A stretch of 64,000 nucleotides of DNA from OFTM10 sp964344055 (GCA_964344055.1 CAYFLT010000016.1:1-64000), one strand, 5' to 3'. Positions 34,595 to 43,689 are shown, counted from the stretch's first letter. The notes: generated by a model from the sequence alone, not told the origin. Translations and numbers: made by a program.

Positions 34595-35521
34595 TCATCT
34601 CCCGGAGTCGCGGCGAAGCGGATGGGAGTGGTCCCAGTCCGCCAGCAGTGACCGGAGTGCCGTGATCAAGATGAGTGGGACGTCGAGCATCGGATGGTGG
34701 CCGGCGGTCGGGAGCTCGATCACGGGCGCGACCCTGCCGAGCTGGTCGTACATGTAGTCGCCGATGTCAGGGGTGACGAGTCCGTGCTCGCAACGAAGCA
34801 AGGCGACCCGGCAACGGATCTGGGGGAGCAGCTCGCCGGCATGGCGACGGCCGGGAATGAAGATCGTGGGATCGAACTTCCACGTCCACTGGCCGTCGGG
34901 CAGCTGTACGAGTGACCGTCGAGCGACGTGCTCCTTCACATAGGGGAGGTAGTGGTCCTGGGCCGGGATGGTCCGGAACCGGGCCACCGGCACTTCCGGA
35001 TCGTCGTAGGTCCGCGCCTTGGCGAAGTCGTCGGTGGCACGCGCGTGCTCCACCTCCGGGTCGACGGCGACCACCGGTGAGTCGATGATGACCGCGCCAC
35101 CCAACAGGTCGCGGTGGCGAGCCGCGGTGGCGATGGTGACGAAACCACCCATCGAATGGCCGATCAGAACCGGCGGCGAGGGGAAGGCCATCGCGTCGAT
35201 CACCGAGGCGACCTCGTCGCACCACGCATCGAGGCTGTAGCCGTCGCGGCGATCGCTGTCGCCGTGCCCGGTGAGGTCGAGGGCGACCGCCTGGTAGTCG
35301 GGGAGGAAGGTGGGGGCGACGTGGCTCCACCAATGCGCGTGGGCGGCGCCGCCGTGGACGAACACCAGGCCAGGCCTTCCCGCCTCGCCCCATGCGAGTG
35401 CGTTGATCCGGGCCCCGTCCGACTCGACCTCGAGCTGTCTCGGAGGGGTGGCCACCGCCTCGCGGAACCAGTCGGGGACGTCGGACCCGGGGGACAATCT
35501 GTGTCCGTCGGATTCAGGCAT
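34595..35521 (-). CDS. Alpha/beta hydrolase (epoxide-hydrolase/haloperoxidase-like lipase family)
   Basis: 308 residues. Motifs in order: FVHGGAAHAHWW (oxyanion), ALDLTGHGDSDRR, the nucleophile LIGHSMGGFVT (Ser ~123), LLRCEHGLVTPD, and the C-terminal His in LPTAGHHPMLD. It resembles the MhpC-type C-C bond hydrolases and lipases, but the substrate cannot be read from sequence. Monocistronic between two unrelated genes. Confidence 0.83.
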   Translation of the reverse strand: MPESDGHRLSPGSDVPDWFREAVATPPRQLEVESDGARINALAWGEAGRPGLVFVHGGAAHAHWWSHVAPTFLPDYQAVALDLTGHGDSDRRDGYSLDAWCDEVASVIDAMAFPSPPVLIGHSMGGFVTIATAARHRDLLGGAVIIDSPVVAVDPEVEHARATDDFAKARTYDDPEVPVARFRTIPAQDHYLPYVKEHVARRSLVQLPDGQWTWKFDPTIFIPGRRHAGELLPQIRCRVALLRCEHGLVTPDIGDYMYDQLGRVAPVIELPTAGHHPMLDVPLILITALRSLLADWDHSHPLRRDSGR

Positions 35522-35604
35522 CGAGGGGCCTTTCGGATGAGCGCAGGAGTCTCATGCCTGCGTCGGTCGGGGGCTCGGCGGTGGCGGTGCCGGCTGGTCT
35601 GAGT

Positions 35605-36528
35605 TCACCACGGTTCGTCGGTTTCGGCGGGGCTCAGCGTCCACGGGTCCAGTGAGAGGGTGGCGGGGTCGAAGCGGTCGATCAGATCTTCGGCGGAGAT
35701 CTCGGCTTCGGGCACTTCGAGTCCAAGGCTACGGGCGAGGGTGGCCAGGACCCGCCTCGGCGGATCGCCCAATGCGAGCCGCTCGGCCAGGGTGACCGAC
35801 CCGTGCCGCTTCGCCAGCCGGTCACCGTCGGTGGCGAGAACCAGGGGGACATGTGCCCACTGGGGACGCGGGAGGCCGAGGAGGTCCTGGAGGTGCGCGT
35901 GGCGGGGGGTGGAGCTCAACAGATCGTCGGCGCGCACCACCTCCTCGACTCCCTGAGCCGCATCGTCCACCACGACCACCAGGTTGTATGCCGGTGTCCC
36001 GTCCCCACGGCGCAGCACCAGATCGTCGACCGCGCTCGAATGCCGCCCATGGAGCCGGTCCACGATCTCCACCGGATCGTCGCCTCGCTCGGTTCGGAGC
36101 CGAAGCGCCGGCGGACGGTCCGACCGCTCGCGTTCGGCGATCTCGGCGGAGGTCAGCTCCCGACACGTTCCGGGGTAGTGCCCAGGCGGGTGATGGGGTG
36201 CGGATGCGGCTTCGCGGATCTCCCGCCTCGAACACCAGCATCGATACACGAGGCCCTCCGACCCCAGCTCGGCCAGAACGGTGGCGTAGTGCTCCCGCCG
36301 TTCACTCTGCCGTACCGCCTCCCGGTCCCACGTGAGCCCGAGGATCTCGAGGTCGCGGAGCTGCCCGGACTCGTGTTCGTGTCGGGCGGTGGTGTCGAGA
36401 TCCTCGAACCGCAGCAGGAACTCACTGCCGGCCGAGCGGGCGAAGAGCCAGGCGGCCAGCGCGGTACGGAGGTTCCCGATGTGCAACGAGCCCGTGGGGC
36501 TGGGGGCGAACCGTCCGACGCTCACCAC
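35605..36528 (-). CDS. gluQ: Glutamyl-Q tRNA(Asp) synthetase (GluQRS)
   Basis: 307 residues, only the catalytic half of a glutamyl-tRNA synthetase: no anticodon-binding domain. N-terminal RFAPSPTGSLHIGNLRTALAAWL (HIGH-type) and LAKRHGSVTL (KMSKS position). A zinc site with Cys-x-Cys, Tyr and Cys (CWCSRREI ... HYPGTC) is diagnostic for GluQRS, which glutamylates queuosine at position 34 of tRNA(Asp). Queuosine synthesis genes should therefore exist elsewhere or queuine be imported. Start GTG 36528 (or 36525). Confidence 0.86.
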   Translation of the reverse strand: MVSVGRFAPSPTGSLHIGNLRTALAAWLFARSAGSEFLLRFEDLDTTARHEHESGQLRDLEILGLTWDREAVRQSERREHYATVLAELGSEGLVYRCWCSRREIREAASAPHHPPGHYPGTCRELTSAEIAERERSDRPPALRLRTERGDDPVEIVDRLHGRHSSAVDDLVLRRGDGTPAYNLVVVVDDAAQGVEEVVRADDLLSSTPRHAHLQDLLGLPRPQWAHVPLVLATDGDRLAKRHGSVTLAERLALGDPPRRVLATLARSLGLEVPEAEISAEDLIDRFDPATLSLDPWTLSPAETDEPW

Positions 36529-36560
36529 GAGATCCTGGCACCCCGCGGAAACGAGTTGGT

Positions 36561-36610
36561 GCCTGCCGCCCGGGTATTCCCCTCCAGGGCCCGGTCCCCG
36601 GGCGGCAGGC
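36561..36610 (-). terminator. Strong 14-bp hairpin between vWA lipoprotein and gluQ genes
   Basis: GCCTGCCGCCCGGG (36561-36574) pairs exactly with CCCGGGCGGCAGGC (36597-36610) across a 22-nt loop. It lies 18 bp after the stop of the vWA gene on the minus strand. There is no long T-run, so either a Rho-independent terminator of the actinobacterial weak-tail type or an RNA-stability element. Confidence 0.5.
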
Positions 36611-36627
36611 GGATCAGCCGGCTGCGG

Positions 36628-38340
36628 TCACCAGAGGCGGGCCGACTGATCGGTCAGGTCGGCGAGCTCCTCGGTCTGCTCGGAGCGCCGTTCGTCGTAC
36701 AGGTTCTCGGCCTCTTCGGCCACGGTGTCGATGTCGACGTCGTCGGCATGGTGGCTGCCGCGCAGGATCTCGGCCCAGACCGCCACGGTGGTGGCGAGCC
36801 GGAAGTCGAAGTCGGCGTCGCCCCACTGCTCGGCCACATCGCGCATCTCGATGTCGGCGTCGTCCTCTTCCCAACCGCCGTCGTCGGGGTCGATCCAGGC
36901 CACGGTGACGACTCCGAGTTCGTCGCGGTCGCGGACGTCGCGGTCCAGGTCCAGTTCGTAGAGGGCCGTGACGGTATGCCCGGATGACAGCTCGCCGGCG
37001 TCGATGTCTTCGTTGCGGAAGTCACTGTCCAGGACACCGCGGTTCTCGAATCCGATGAGGCGGTAGGAGTCGACGAGATCCTCGTCGAATTCGACCTGGA
37101 TGCGGGCGTCGATCGCCACTGGGGTGAGCGTCGCCACCAGCTCTTCCTGGAAGAGGCGCTCCGCCTCGTCACGATCGTCCACGTAGGCGTAGAACCCGTC
37201 GCCCTGATCGGCGAGCTGTTCCATCGTCACGTCGTTGAAGTTCCCCATGCCGAATCCCACCGTGACGAGCTGGATGCCGTTGATCGCCCGATCGCTGATC
37301 GTGCGGGTGAGGGAGTCCGGATCCGTCATCCCGACGTTGGCCACGCCGTCTGACGCGAGGATCACCCGGTTGATGCCGCCCTCCACGAACGCCTCTTCGG
37401 CGAGGTCGTATCCGGTCTGGAGCCCGGCCTCCATGTTGGTCGAGCCTCCCGGGCGAAGGTCGTCGATCGCCTCGATGATGTCGTCGTCGTGCAGAACGCG
37501 GGTCGGCTCGAGCACGATGGCCGAGTCGTTGCCGTAGGTGACGATGGCAACGGTGTCCTCGGGGTCGAGTTCCCGGACGAGGTCGACGAGCGCTTCCTTC
37601 ACGAGGCCCAGCCGATCGTCCCGGTCCATCGACCCGGAGGTGTCGACCACGAAGGTCAGTGCCGCGTCGGGACGGTCCCGATCGTCGATCACCGCCGCCT
37701 GGACGCCGACGCGCACCAGGATGTTGTCCTCGTCGTAGGGCGAGGGGCCACCATCGACGTGAACTCGCAGGCCGCTGCGGGGATCGCTGTAGTCGTAGTC
37801 GAAGGCGTTCACGAACTCCTCGACCCGAACCGAGTCGGGCTCCGGGAGGACTCCCTCGTCGAGCCATCGGCGGGCGATCGTGTAGGAGCCGGTGTCGACG
37901 TCGAGCGCGAATGTGGACAGGTTGTCGTCGCGGGTGTCGACGAACGGGCGAACGCCGTAGTCCTCGAAGGTGTTGTCGTCCAGGCGGTCGGGGTCCGGCT
38001 CGGACGAGCCGAAGAAGCCGTCGTCGGAGTCGCCCTCCGCCATGTCCTCGGCGGCTTCGTTGGAGGTCGCGGAACGGCGCCCGCCGTCGTCGCCGCTGTC
38101 ATCGCCGCCGTCTCCGGCGAAGACCTCTTCGCGGTCGCCCGAGTCGCTGTCGTCTCCGTCGTCGCCCGCGTCGTCACCCGCGTCGTCGCCCACGAGGTCG
38201 GCGGCTCCGGAGTCTCCTCCGGCGTCGGAGTCGCTGTCGTCGCCGCATGCCGCGGCGAACAGCACGAGGGACAGGAACACGGCGATCATGGTGCGCCACG
38301 CGCCGGATCGGTTGGAGATTGGGTCTCTGGTGATGGTCAT
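36628..38340 (-). CDS. Von Willebrand factor A lipoprotein (YfbK-like, with DUF3520-type C-terminus)
   Basis: 570 residues. Lipobox LFAAAC (Cys ~32) then ~75 residues extremely rich in Asp, Gly and Ser (GDDAGDDAGDDGDDSDSGD), a flexible acidic linker. The N-terminal extension of YfbK-like proteins follows (STFALDVDTGSYTIARRWLD), then a vWA domain with intact MIDAS (FVVDTSGSMDR, Thr in GGSTNMEAGL, Asp in LASDGVANVG). The C-terminal domain reads TLTPVAIDARIQVEFD to ATTVAVWAEILRGS. A surface, metal-dependent adhesion or scaffold protein. Overall very acidic. Confidence 0.86.
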   Translation of the reverse strand: MTITRDPISNRSGAWRTMIAVFLSLVLFAAACGDDSDSDAGGDSGAADLVGDDAGDDAGDDGDDSDSGDREEVFAGDGGDDSGDDGGRRSATSNEAAEDMAEGDSDDGFFGSSEPDPDRLDDNTFEDYGVRPFVDTRDDNLSTFALDVDTGSYTIARRWLDEGVLPEPDSVRVEEFVNAFDYDYSDPRSGLRVHVDGGPSPYDEDNILVRVGVQAAVIDDRDRPDAALTFVVDTSGSMDRDDRLGLVKEALVDLVRELDPEDTVAIVTYGNDSAIVLEPTRVLHDDDIIEAIDDLRPGGSTNMEAGLQTGYDLAEEAFVEGGINRVILASDGVANVGMTDPDSLTRTISDRAINGIQLVTVGFGMGNFNDVTMEQLADQGDGFYAYVDDRDEAERLFQEELVATLTPVAIDARIQVEFDEDLVDSYRLIGFENRGVLDSDFRNEDIDAGELSSGHTVTALYELDLDRDVRDRDELGVVTVAWIDPDDGGWEEDDADIEMRDVAEQWGDADFDFRLATTVAVWAEILRGSHHADDVDIDTVAEEAENLYDERRSEQTEELADLTDQSARLW

Positions 38341-38520
38341 GGCGGGTCCGACGCTGCCGATTCGTCTCCGGATCCCGCTGTCACCGATCTGTCATGTCCC
38401 TGTCACTCGAATGCCGCCGACGTCACGAGACCGCCGCGGCCGCAACCTCTTCGTCGGCTCGGCGTCGAGTCTTGCGCCCGACCCCTCGGGTCGGCCGCCG
38501 ATGCTGGCAGAATGCTCTCC
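38341..38520. promoter_or_regulatory. Divergent intergenic region between vWA and VIT1 genes
   Basis: 180 bp without a gene. It holds a 7-bp hairpin (CCGACCC-CTC-GGGTCGG near 38478-38494) and the CAGAAT box (38508-38513) before the VIT1 start. No clear -10 box for the vWA gene was found. Confidence 0.35.
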
Positions 38521-39291
38521 GTGGCCCGATATCACGATACTTCCGACGATCACTCCGACCCCGAGAGTGCCGACGAGGACTGGCATCCCCACCGCCACAT
38601 GGTGCACTCCCATCGTGACGTCCAGGGGGGTGCTGCTCGAGCGGCCGTCTTCGGTGTCTCCGACGGCCTCGTCTCCAACGTCGCATTGATCCTCGGGATC
38701 GCGGGAGCCTCAACCGACGGTTCGATCGTCCGCCTTGCCGGCATCAGCGGCTTGCTCGCGGGAGCCATCTCGATGGCCGCCGGTGAGTGGGTGAGCGTCC
38801 GGGCTCAGAACGAGCTGATCGAGCGGGAACTGGAGATCGAGCGCAAGAGCCTCGAGGAGAACCCCGAGCTGGAGCAGCGGGAGCTGGCCGCCATCTACCG
38901 CGGGCGGGGGTTGGATCCCGAGCACGCGGATCAGGTGGCCGAAGGGATCATGTCGGATCCCGAAGTGGCGCTCGACGTGCATGCCCGCGAGGAGCTCGGA
39001 GTGGACCCGGACGGCATCGGCTCCCCGGGGAAGGTTGCCGTGGCGTCCTTCTTCGCGTTCGCCATCGGTGCGGTGATTCCGCTCCTGCCGTGGCTGTTCA
39101 CCGACGGGTCGGACGCCACCATCGCCTCGGTCGTGCTCGGGACCGTCGCGGCGGCGGTCGTCGGGGTGCTCGTCGCGGTCTTCACCGAACGAAGCCGCGT
39201 CCGAACGGCGATGCGTCAGGTGATGGTCGCGGCCCTCGCCTGTGCCGCGACCTATATCATCGGCAGTGCGCTGGGCGTCTCAGTGGCCTGA
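38521..39291 (+). CDS. VIT1/CCC1-family iron/manganese transporter
   Basis: About 256 residues. The N-terminal signature GGAARAAVFGVSDGLVSNVALILGIAGA and SGLLAGAISMAAGEWVSVRAQNEL are typical of VIT1/CCC1. A cytoplasmic metal-binding helical domain follows (ELEIERKSLEENPELEQREL, ADQVAEGIMSDPEVAL), then three more helices. It exports Fe(II)/Mn(II). GTG 38521 is preferred because CAGAAT lies 7 nt before it; ATG 38512 is in frame. The His-rich start (HPHRHMVHSHRD) may bind metal. Confidence 0.87.
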   Translation: MARYHDTSDDHSDPESADEDWHPHRHMVHSHRDVQGGAARAAVFGVSDGLVSNVALILGIAGASTDGSIVRLAGISGLLAGAISMAAGEWVSVRAQNELIERELEIERKSLEENPELEQRELAAIYRGRGLDPEHADQVAEGIMSDPEVALDVHAREELGVDPDGIGSPGKVAVASFFAFAIGAVIPLLPWLFTDGSDATIASVVLGTVAAAVVGVLVAVFTERSRVRTAMRQVMVAALACAATYIIGSALGVSVA

Positions 39292-39391
39292 TCGGCCTGG
39301 GACGAAGTTCCCATAAAGCCTCACCTCCACTGGGTCGATAGCACCACTGTGGCTCTTCGAGCCGCGGGGCTGCGGGCGGAGAGAGGGTCAG

Positions 39392-40807
39392 ATGCCAGCG
39401 ACGGACACGGTCTCCAGAGCGGATGCCGCGCATTTCCTGCGGCGGACGGGGTACGGAGGGTCTGAGGCCGAGATCACCGCACTGACGGGGCAGACCCGTC
39501 GCGCCTGTGTCGATGCGGCGATGGGGTTCCGATCGAGTGACCCCACCCCCAACGGTCCCGATGTCGGACAGCCCTCGTTCGTGAACAACGGCTCCCAATG
39601 GGAGGCGCACAGCGACGCCATCTCGTGGTGGGTCGAACGCATGGCCACCCTGGCCAACCCGACCACGACACCCTCACCCGCGCCGGCGACCGCCGGTGCG
39701 CTTCCGATCTACGAACGGTTGACCTTCTTCTGGCACGACCACTTCGCGTGTGCCCAGGACAAGGTGAGCGACCTGCCCGCGATGTGGGATCAGCTACGGA
39801 TGTTCCGGCGGATGGCGATGGGCAGCTTCGATGCCCTCGTCCGAGCCGTGTCGGTCCATCCGGCGATGCTCGTCCACCTCGACAACCAGCACAACACCGT
39901 CTGGGAACCACAGGAGAACTTCGGCCGCGAGTTGATGGAGCTCTACACCTGCGGCGTCGGCAACTTCACCGAGGCCGACGTCGTGGCGATGACGCGGGCC
40001 TGGACCGGACACAACACCGTCGGATGGGACAACGTCAATCAGTTCTGGGACAGCACCTACGTCTACGACGCGGGTGCTCACGACTTCGGGACCAAGACCC
40101 TGTTCGGCATCGCGGCCAACTGGAACGGGATCGCCCAGAACGGGAGCGAGCGTGACACCATCACCGAACTCGTGCACGGTGTCCGCCGCGACGCGACGGC
40201 CCGACGGATGGCACGGAAGCTCTTCGCATGGTTCGCGCACGGCGATCCGTCAGAGGCGACCGTGCAGCAGTTGGCCGACGTCTTCACCGCCAACAACATG
40301 ACGATCGCCCCGCTGCTGCGGGCCATCCTCGAACACGACGACTTCTGGGGTGCCACCAGCCGCTGGGCGAAACTGAAGAGTCCCACGGACTTCATCGTCA
40401 GCATGGTCCGCCGGACCGGCGCCGATGCGTGGGACATGGGGTTGCACTGGCGGATGTACAACATGGGGCAGGTGCCGCTCGATCCTCCGAGCGTGGCCGG
40501 TTGGGGCGACGACAGCGTCTGGCTGTCGACCGCCTCGGCCTGGGGGCGTGGCCGCTTTGCCAGCAGCATGCGCTGGAACGCCACCAACACGTCGACCGGT
40601 CTCGGTCTTCTCGACAATCTCGAAGACGACGGCGCCACCGCCGGGGTGCAGCGGATTCTCGACCTCTTCGGCATCGAGTGGGTGTCCGCCGAGACTCGGA
40701 ATCGGCTCGAGACGTGGTTCGACGAGGCTCACGCGGCGGCGCGATGGTCCATCCCTCCTCAGGGCTTCATGCTCGGCGCCCTGACCCCCGAGTTCCAGGT
40801 CTACTGA
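39392..40807 (+). CDS. DUF1800 domain protein
   Basis: 471 residues with the DUF1800 pattern: AAHFLRRTGYGGSEAEI at the start, RLTFFWHDHFAC (~115), HPAMLVHLDNQHN, ENFGRELMELYTCGVGNFTEADVVAMTRAWTGH and C-terminal PPSVAGWGDDSVWLS. DUF1800 genes are usually next to DUF1501 genes, as here (17 bp to the next ATG), and may form a secreted complex of unknown role. No signal peptide is seen in this protein. GGAGAGAGG precedes ATG 39392. Confidence 0.87.
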   Translation: MPATDTVSRADAAHFLRRTGYGGSEAEITALTGQTRRACVDAAMGFRSSDPTPNGPDVGQPSFVNNGSQWEAHSDAISWWVERMATLANPTTTPSPAPATAGALPIYERLTFFWHDHFACAQDKVSDLPAMWDQLRMFRRMAMGSFDALVRAVSVHPAMLVHLDNQHNTVWEPQENFGRELMELYTCGVGNFTEADVVAMTRAWTGHNTVGWDNVNQFWDSTYVYDAGAHDFGTKTLFGIAANWNGIAQNGSERDTITELVHGVRRDATARRMARKLFAWFAHGDPSEATVQQLADVFTANNMTIAPLLRAILEHDDFWGATSRWAKLKSPTDFIVSMVRRTGADAWDMGLHWRMYNMGQVPLDPPSVAGWGDDSVWLSTASAWGRGRFASSMRWNATNTSTGLGLLDNLEDDGATAGVQRILDLFGIEWVSAETRNRLETWFDEAHAAARWSIPPQGFMLGALTPEFQVY

Positions 40808-40817
40808 GGTGCCGATC

Positions 40818-42668
40818 ATGCGAAACGTTCTTCTCTCCGGTCACGGCTCTGGTCGTAGGCGCCTCCACCCGCCGTCAGAGGCCGACATCGCCCTGGCCCG
40901 CCTCTCCCGCACCGACGCCGGCCCCGACGGTGTCGCTCGGCGACGCTTCTTGCAGGGCTCGCTGGCGCTGTTGGGTGGATCCGGCCTGCATCTGATGCCC
41001 GGCATGTTCGATCATCTCGCGGCTGCGGCGACCCCGCTGGCTCCGACCGACCGGATTCTGGTCACGGTGTTCCTCTCGGGGGGCAATGATCACCTCAACA
41101 CTCTGGTTCCCGCGGAGGACGGCGCCTACCACGCGGCCCGCGGGTCCCTCGCGGTGAGCGTGAACGGCGCCACGGCGGTCGGCGATCGCCTCCATCTCCA
41201 TCCGAATCTCGCGCGACTGAAGAATCGCTTCGATGCCGGCCAGGTCGCATTCGTCCGTGGGGTCGGCGAGTCATCCGACGACCACAGCCACTTCACCTCC
41301 ATGGCCACCTGGTTCTCCGGCATCCAGAACATGGTCCCGGCCACCGGGTGGCTCGGGCGCTATCAGGACGGCGCCGGGTTGGGTGCCCTCGGGTCGGTGT
41401 CGATCGGCTGGAGTGGCGTTCCGATGATGCTCCAGGGTTCGCACAGCTCGGCTGTGGCTCTTCCGCCGAACGGCTCACTGTTCGGCGCGGATCGCGAGGA
41501 GGCCTGGGAGCGACTGGCCTTCGAAGCCATCAGCGATCTCGGCTCCAGTGGTGGCGGCATGGGTCCGCATGGATCGACGGTGGCCGGGGCCTACGGAGAC
41601 GCCGTCGACACCGCCGAGTCCATCGCTCCGGCGTTCGTCTCGTCGCTCGCCGAGGACGGGCTGGCCCGTGAGCTCGGTCTGGCTGCCCAGGTGATCAACC
41701 TGGATCTCGGCACCCAGGTCGTCAACGTCGATCTCGGCGGCTTCGATCACCATGACGCTCAGCGGCCGGACCACGACGATCTCCTCGCCCAGCTCGACGC
41801 GGGGATCGACGCGTTCTGGGCCAACCTCGCGCCCGCGTTTGCGGCCCGTACGACGATGCTGATCATGTCGGAGTTCGGGCGCCGGGTCGCCGCGAACAGC
41901 ACGGGCACCGACCACGGCACCGCCGGCCTCATGATGCTGGTGGGGCCGAGGGTGAACGGAGGCCTTCACGGCCAGCAGCCGTCGCTGTCCGATCTGGACA
42001 ATCGGGGCGACATGCACCATCACCTCGACTTCAGATCGGTGTACGCGTCCGTGCTCGGCCAGTGGTTCGGTGCCGACGACCAGGAGATCCTCGGAGCGAC
42101 CTACCCACAGCTCGACCTGCTGGGAGAGGGCAACTTCAACCTGTTCCTCGACGTCGACTCGCGTAGCTACTACGCCCCGGCGATCAGCTGGCTGGCCTCG
42201 ACGGGCATCACCACCGGGACCGGACCAGGCCAGTTCTCCCCCGACGGCACGGTGACGCGGGGTCAGATGGCCACATTCCTGTGGCGGTACCGCGGGCGAC
42301 CTGCCGGTGCCCCACCGGCGGGGTTCATCGACGTCCCGAGTGGCCAGTACTACAGCGAGGCGATCGACTGGCTGGCCTCGACCGGGATCACGACCGGAAC
42401 GGGATTCGGTCGGTTCTCGCCCGAGGATCCCGTGACCCGGGGTCAGATGGCCGCGTTCCTCTGGCGACTGGAGGGGTCGCCGGGTGGTTCCGCGCCGGCA
42501 GGCTTCGTCGACGTCCCACCGGGCCGCTTCTACTCCGACGCGGTCGACTGGCTGCTGGCCCGAGGTATCACCACCGGCACCCAGCCGGGCTACTTCTCGC
42601 CCGACGAGGTCGTCACCCGAGGACAGATGGCGACCTTCTTGTGGAGGTTGGCCGGCAGTCCGGCCTGA
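40818..42668 (+). CDS. Tat-exported DUF1501 protein fused to three SLH repeats
   Basis: About 616 residues. Tat signal GVARRRFLQGSLALLGGSG (~38-56). The DUF1501 domain (~70-430; FLSGGNDHLNTLVPAED, VRGVGESSDDHSHFTSM, EFGRRVAANSTGTDHGTAG, DMHHHLDFRSVYASVL) is related to the sulfatase/alkaline-phosphatase superfamily. Three S-layer-homology repeats follow (~445-616), each with A-(I/V)-x-W-L-A-x-(T/R)-G-I-T-T-G-T and V-T-R-G-Q-M-A. ATG 40818 has GAGG 8 nt upstream; GTG 40809 is an alternative. The SLH repeats predict cell-wall display. Partner of the DUF1800 protein. Confidence 0.87.
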   Translation: MRNVLLSGHGSGRRRLHPPSEADIALARLSRTDAGPDGVARRRFLQGSLALLGGSGLHLMPGMFDHLAAAATPLAPTDRILVTVFLSGGNDHLNTLVPAEDGAYHAARGSLAVSVNGATAVGDRLHLHPNLARLKNRFDAGQVAFVRGVGESSDDHSHFTSMATWFSGIQNMVPATGWLGRYQDGAGLGALGSVSIGWSGVPMMLQGSHSSAVALPPNGSLFGADREEAWERLAFEAISDLGSSGGGMGPHGSTVAGAYGDAVDTAESIAPAFVSSLAEDGLARELGLAAQVINLDLGTQVVNVDLGGFDHHDAQRPDHDDLLAQLDAGIDAFWANLAPAFAARTTMLIMSEFGRRVAANSTGTDHGTAGLMMLVGPRVNGGLHGQQPSLSDLDNRGDMHHHLDFRSVYASVLGQWFGADDQEILGATYPQLDLLGEGNFNLFLDVDSRSYYAPAISWLASTGITTGTGPGQFSPDGTVTRGQMATFLWRYRGRPAGAPPAGFIDVPSGQYYSEAIDWLASTGITTGTGFGRFSPEDPVTRGQMAAFLWRLEGSPGGSAPAGFVDVPPGRFYSDAVDWLLARGITTGTQPGYFSPDEVVTRGQMATFLWRLAGSPA

Positions 42669-42765
42669 CCGGGACGGATCCGACCTGCGGCTGATCGTCC
42701 GGTCGACGAGACAGCGCCAACTACAGTGACCTCCAACGCTTCGGGGGTGCCAGGATGTGCGGGTC

Positions 42766-43689
42766 ATGACGATGCGAGTCGACCTCGACCGGGTGGTCGA
42801 GGCCTCCGAACTCATTCCGCGGCAGTTCATCCGTACCGCCCAGTACCGAAGCGACAGTCTCAGCCGACTCCTCGGAGTCGAAGTCTGGTTGAAGGTGGAA
42901 ACCATCAACGCGGTCGGTTCGGTGATGGGGCGGGCCGCCGAATGGTGGTTCGCCCACCATCAGCACCTGCACCGGGTGGTCTGCGCCTCCGCGAGCGACT
43001 TCGGCGTGGCGATGGCCTACGCCGGGCGGCACCGGGGTGTCGAGGTCGAGTTGTTCGGACCGATCACGGCCGACCCGGCCAAGGTCGAGGCGATGCGCCA
43101 CTCCGGCACCACGGTTCGACTCGACTCCGAGGACCCGGAGGACATCCGCGAGGAGGCCCGCCGCTACGCGGCGATCGTCGACGGGACCCTCGTATTCGAT
43201 GGCGAACACGTGGAGTTGGTGGAGGGGGCCGCGACCATGGCCGCGGAGCTCGAACACCTTCCCGAACCGCCCGATGCGGTGTTCGTGCCCCTGGGATCGG
43301 GCACTCTCGCCCTCGGTACCGCGAGCTGGTGCCACGCCCGAATGCCGCGTACGCGAGTCGTGGGAGTGGCGGCGGAGGGGGCGCCCGCGATGGCGCGCTC
43401 GGTTCGCGAGCGCCGGGTGGTCACCACACCGTCGATCGCCACCGCGGCGGCCGAACTCGCGGTCCGGGTGCCCTCCGAATCGATCGTGGCGCCGCTGGGG
43501 TTCGCCCTCGACGATGCGGTGTTGGTTTCCGAGCGTCACATGCAGCAGGCTGCCGCGGCCCTGGCCGCCCATGAGGGACTGCGGGTGTCCCTCGATGGTG
43601 CGGCTGCACTCGCGGCGGTGGCAGTGGCCGCGCCGTCCATGCGGGGCTCCCGAGTGGTGGCCGCAGTCACCTCCCGAGCGCTCGGCTGA
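42766..43689 (+). CDS. Threonine-dehydratase-like fold type II PLP family protein lacking the PLP lysine
   Basis: About 307 residues aligned to threonine/serine dehydratases: IPRQFIRTAQYRSDSLSRLLGVEVWLKVE is the usual N-terminal region. At the PLP site, where G-S-F-K-x-R-G-A is expected, the protein has GSVMGRAA, Met for the Schiff-base Lys. The Asn loop (SAGNHAQG) is SASDFGVA. The phosphate loop GSGTLALG is partly kept. It therefore probably cannot form the internal aldimine: a pseudoenzyme, or a changed function. GTG 42757 and ATG 42772 are other possible starts. Its end abuts hrpB. Confidence 0.78.
   Translation: MTMRVDLDRVVEASELIPRQFIRTAQYRSDSLSRLLGVEVWLKVETINAVGSVMGRAAEWWFAHHQHLHRVVCASASDFGVAMAYAGRHRGVEVELFGPITADPAKVEAMRHSGTTVRLDSEDPEDIREEARRYAAIVDGTLVFDGEHVELVEGAATMAAELEHLPEPPDAVFVPLGSGTLALGTASWCHARMPRTRVVGVAAEGAPAMARSVRERRVVTTPSIATAAAELAVRVPSESIVAPLGFALDDAVLVSERHMQQAAAALAAHEGLRVSLDGAAALAAVAVAAPSMRGSRVVAAVTSRALG

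Noticed and set aside
36561..36610. Insertion-sequence inverted terminal repeats
   Set aside because: The arms are only 22 bp apart with no transposase gene; a hairpin is the simpler reading.
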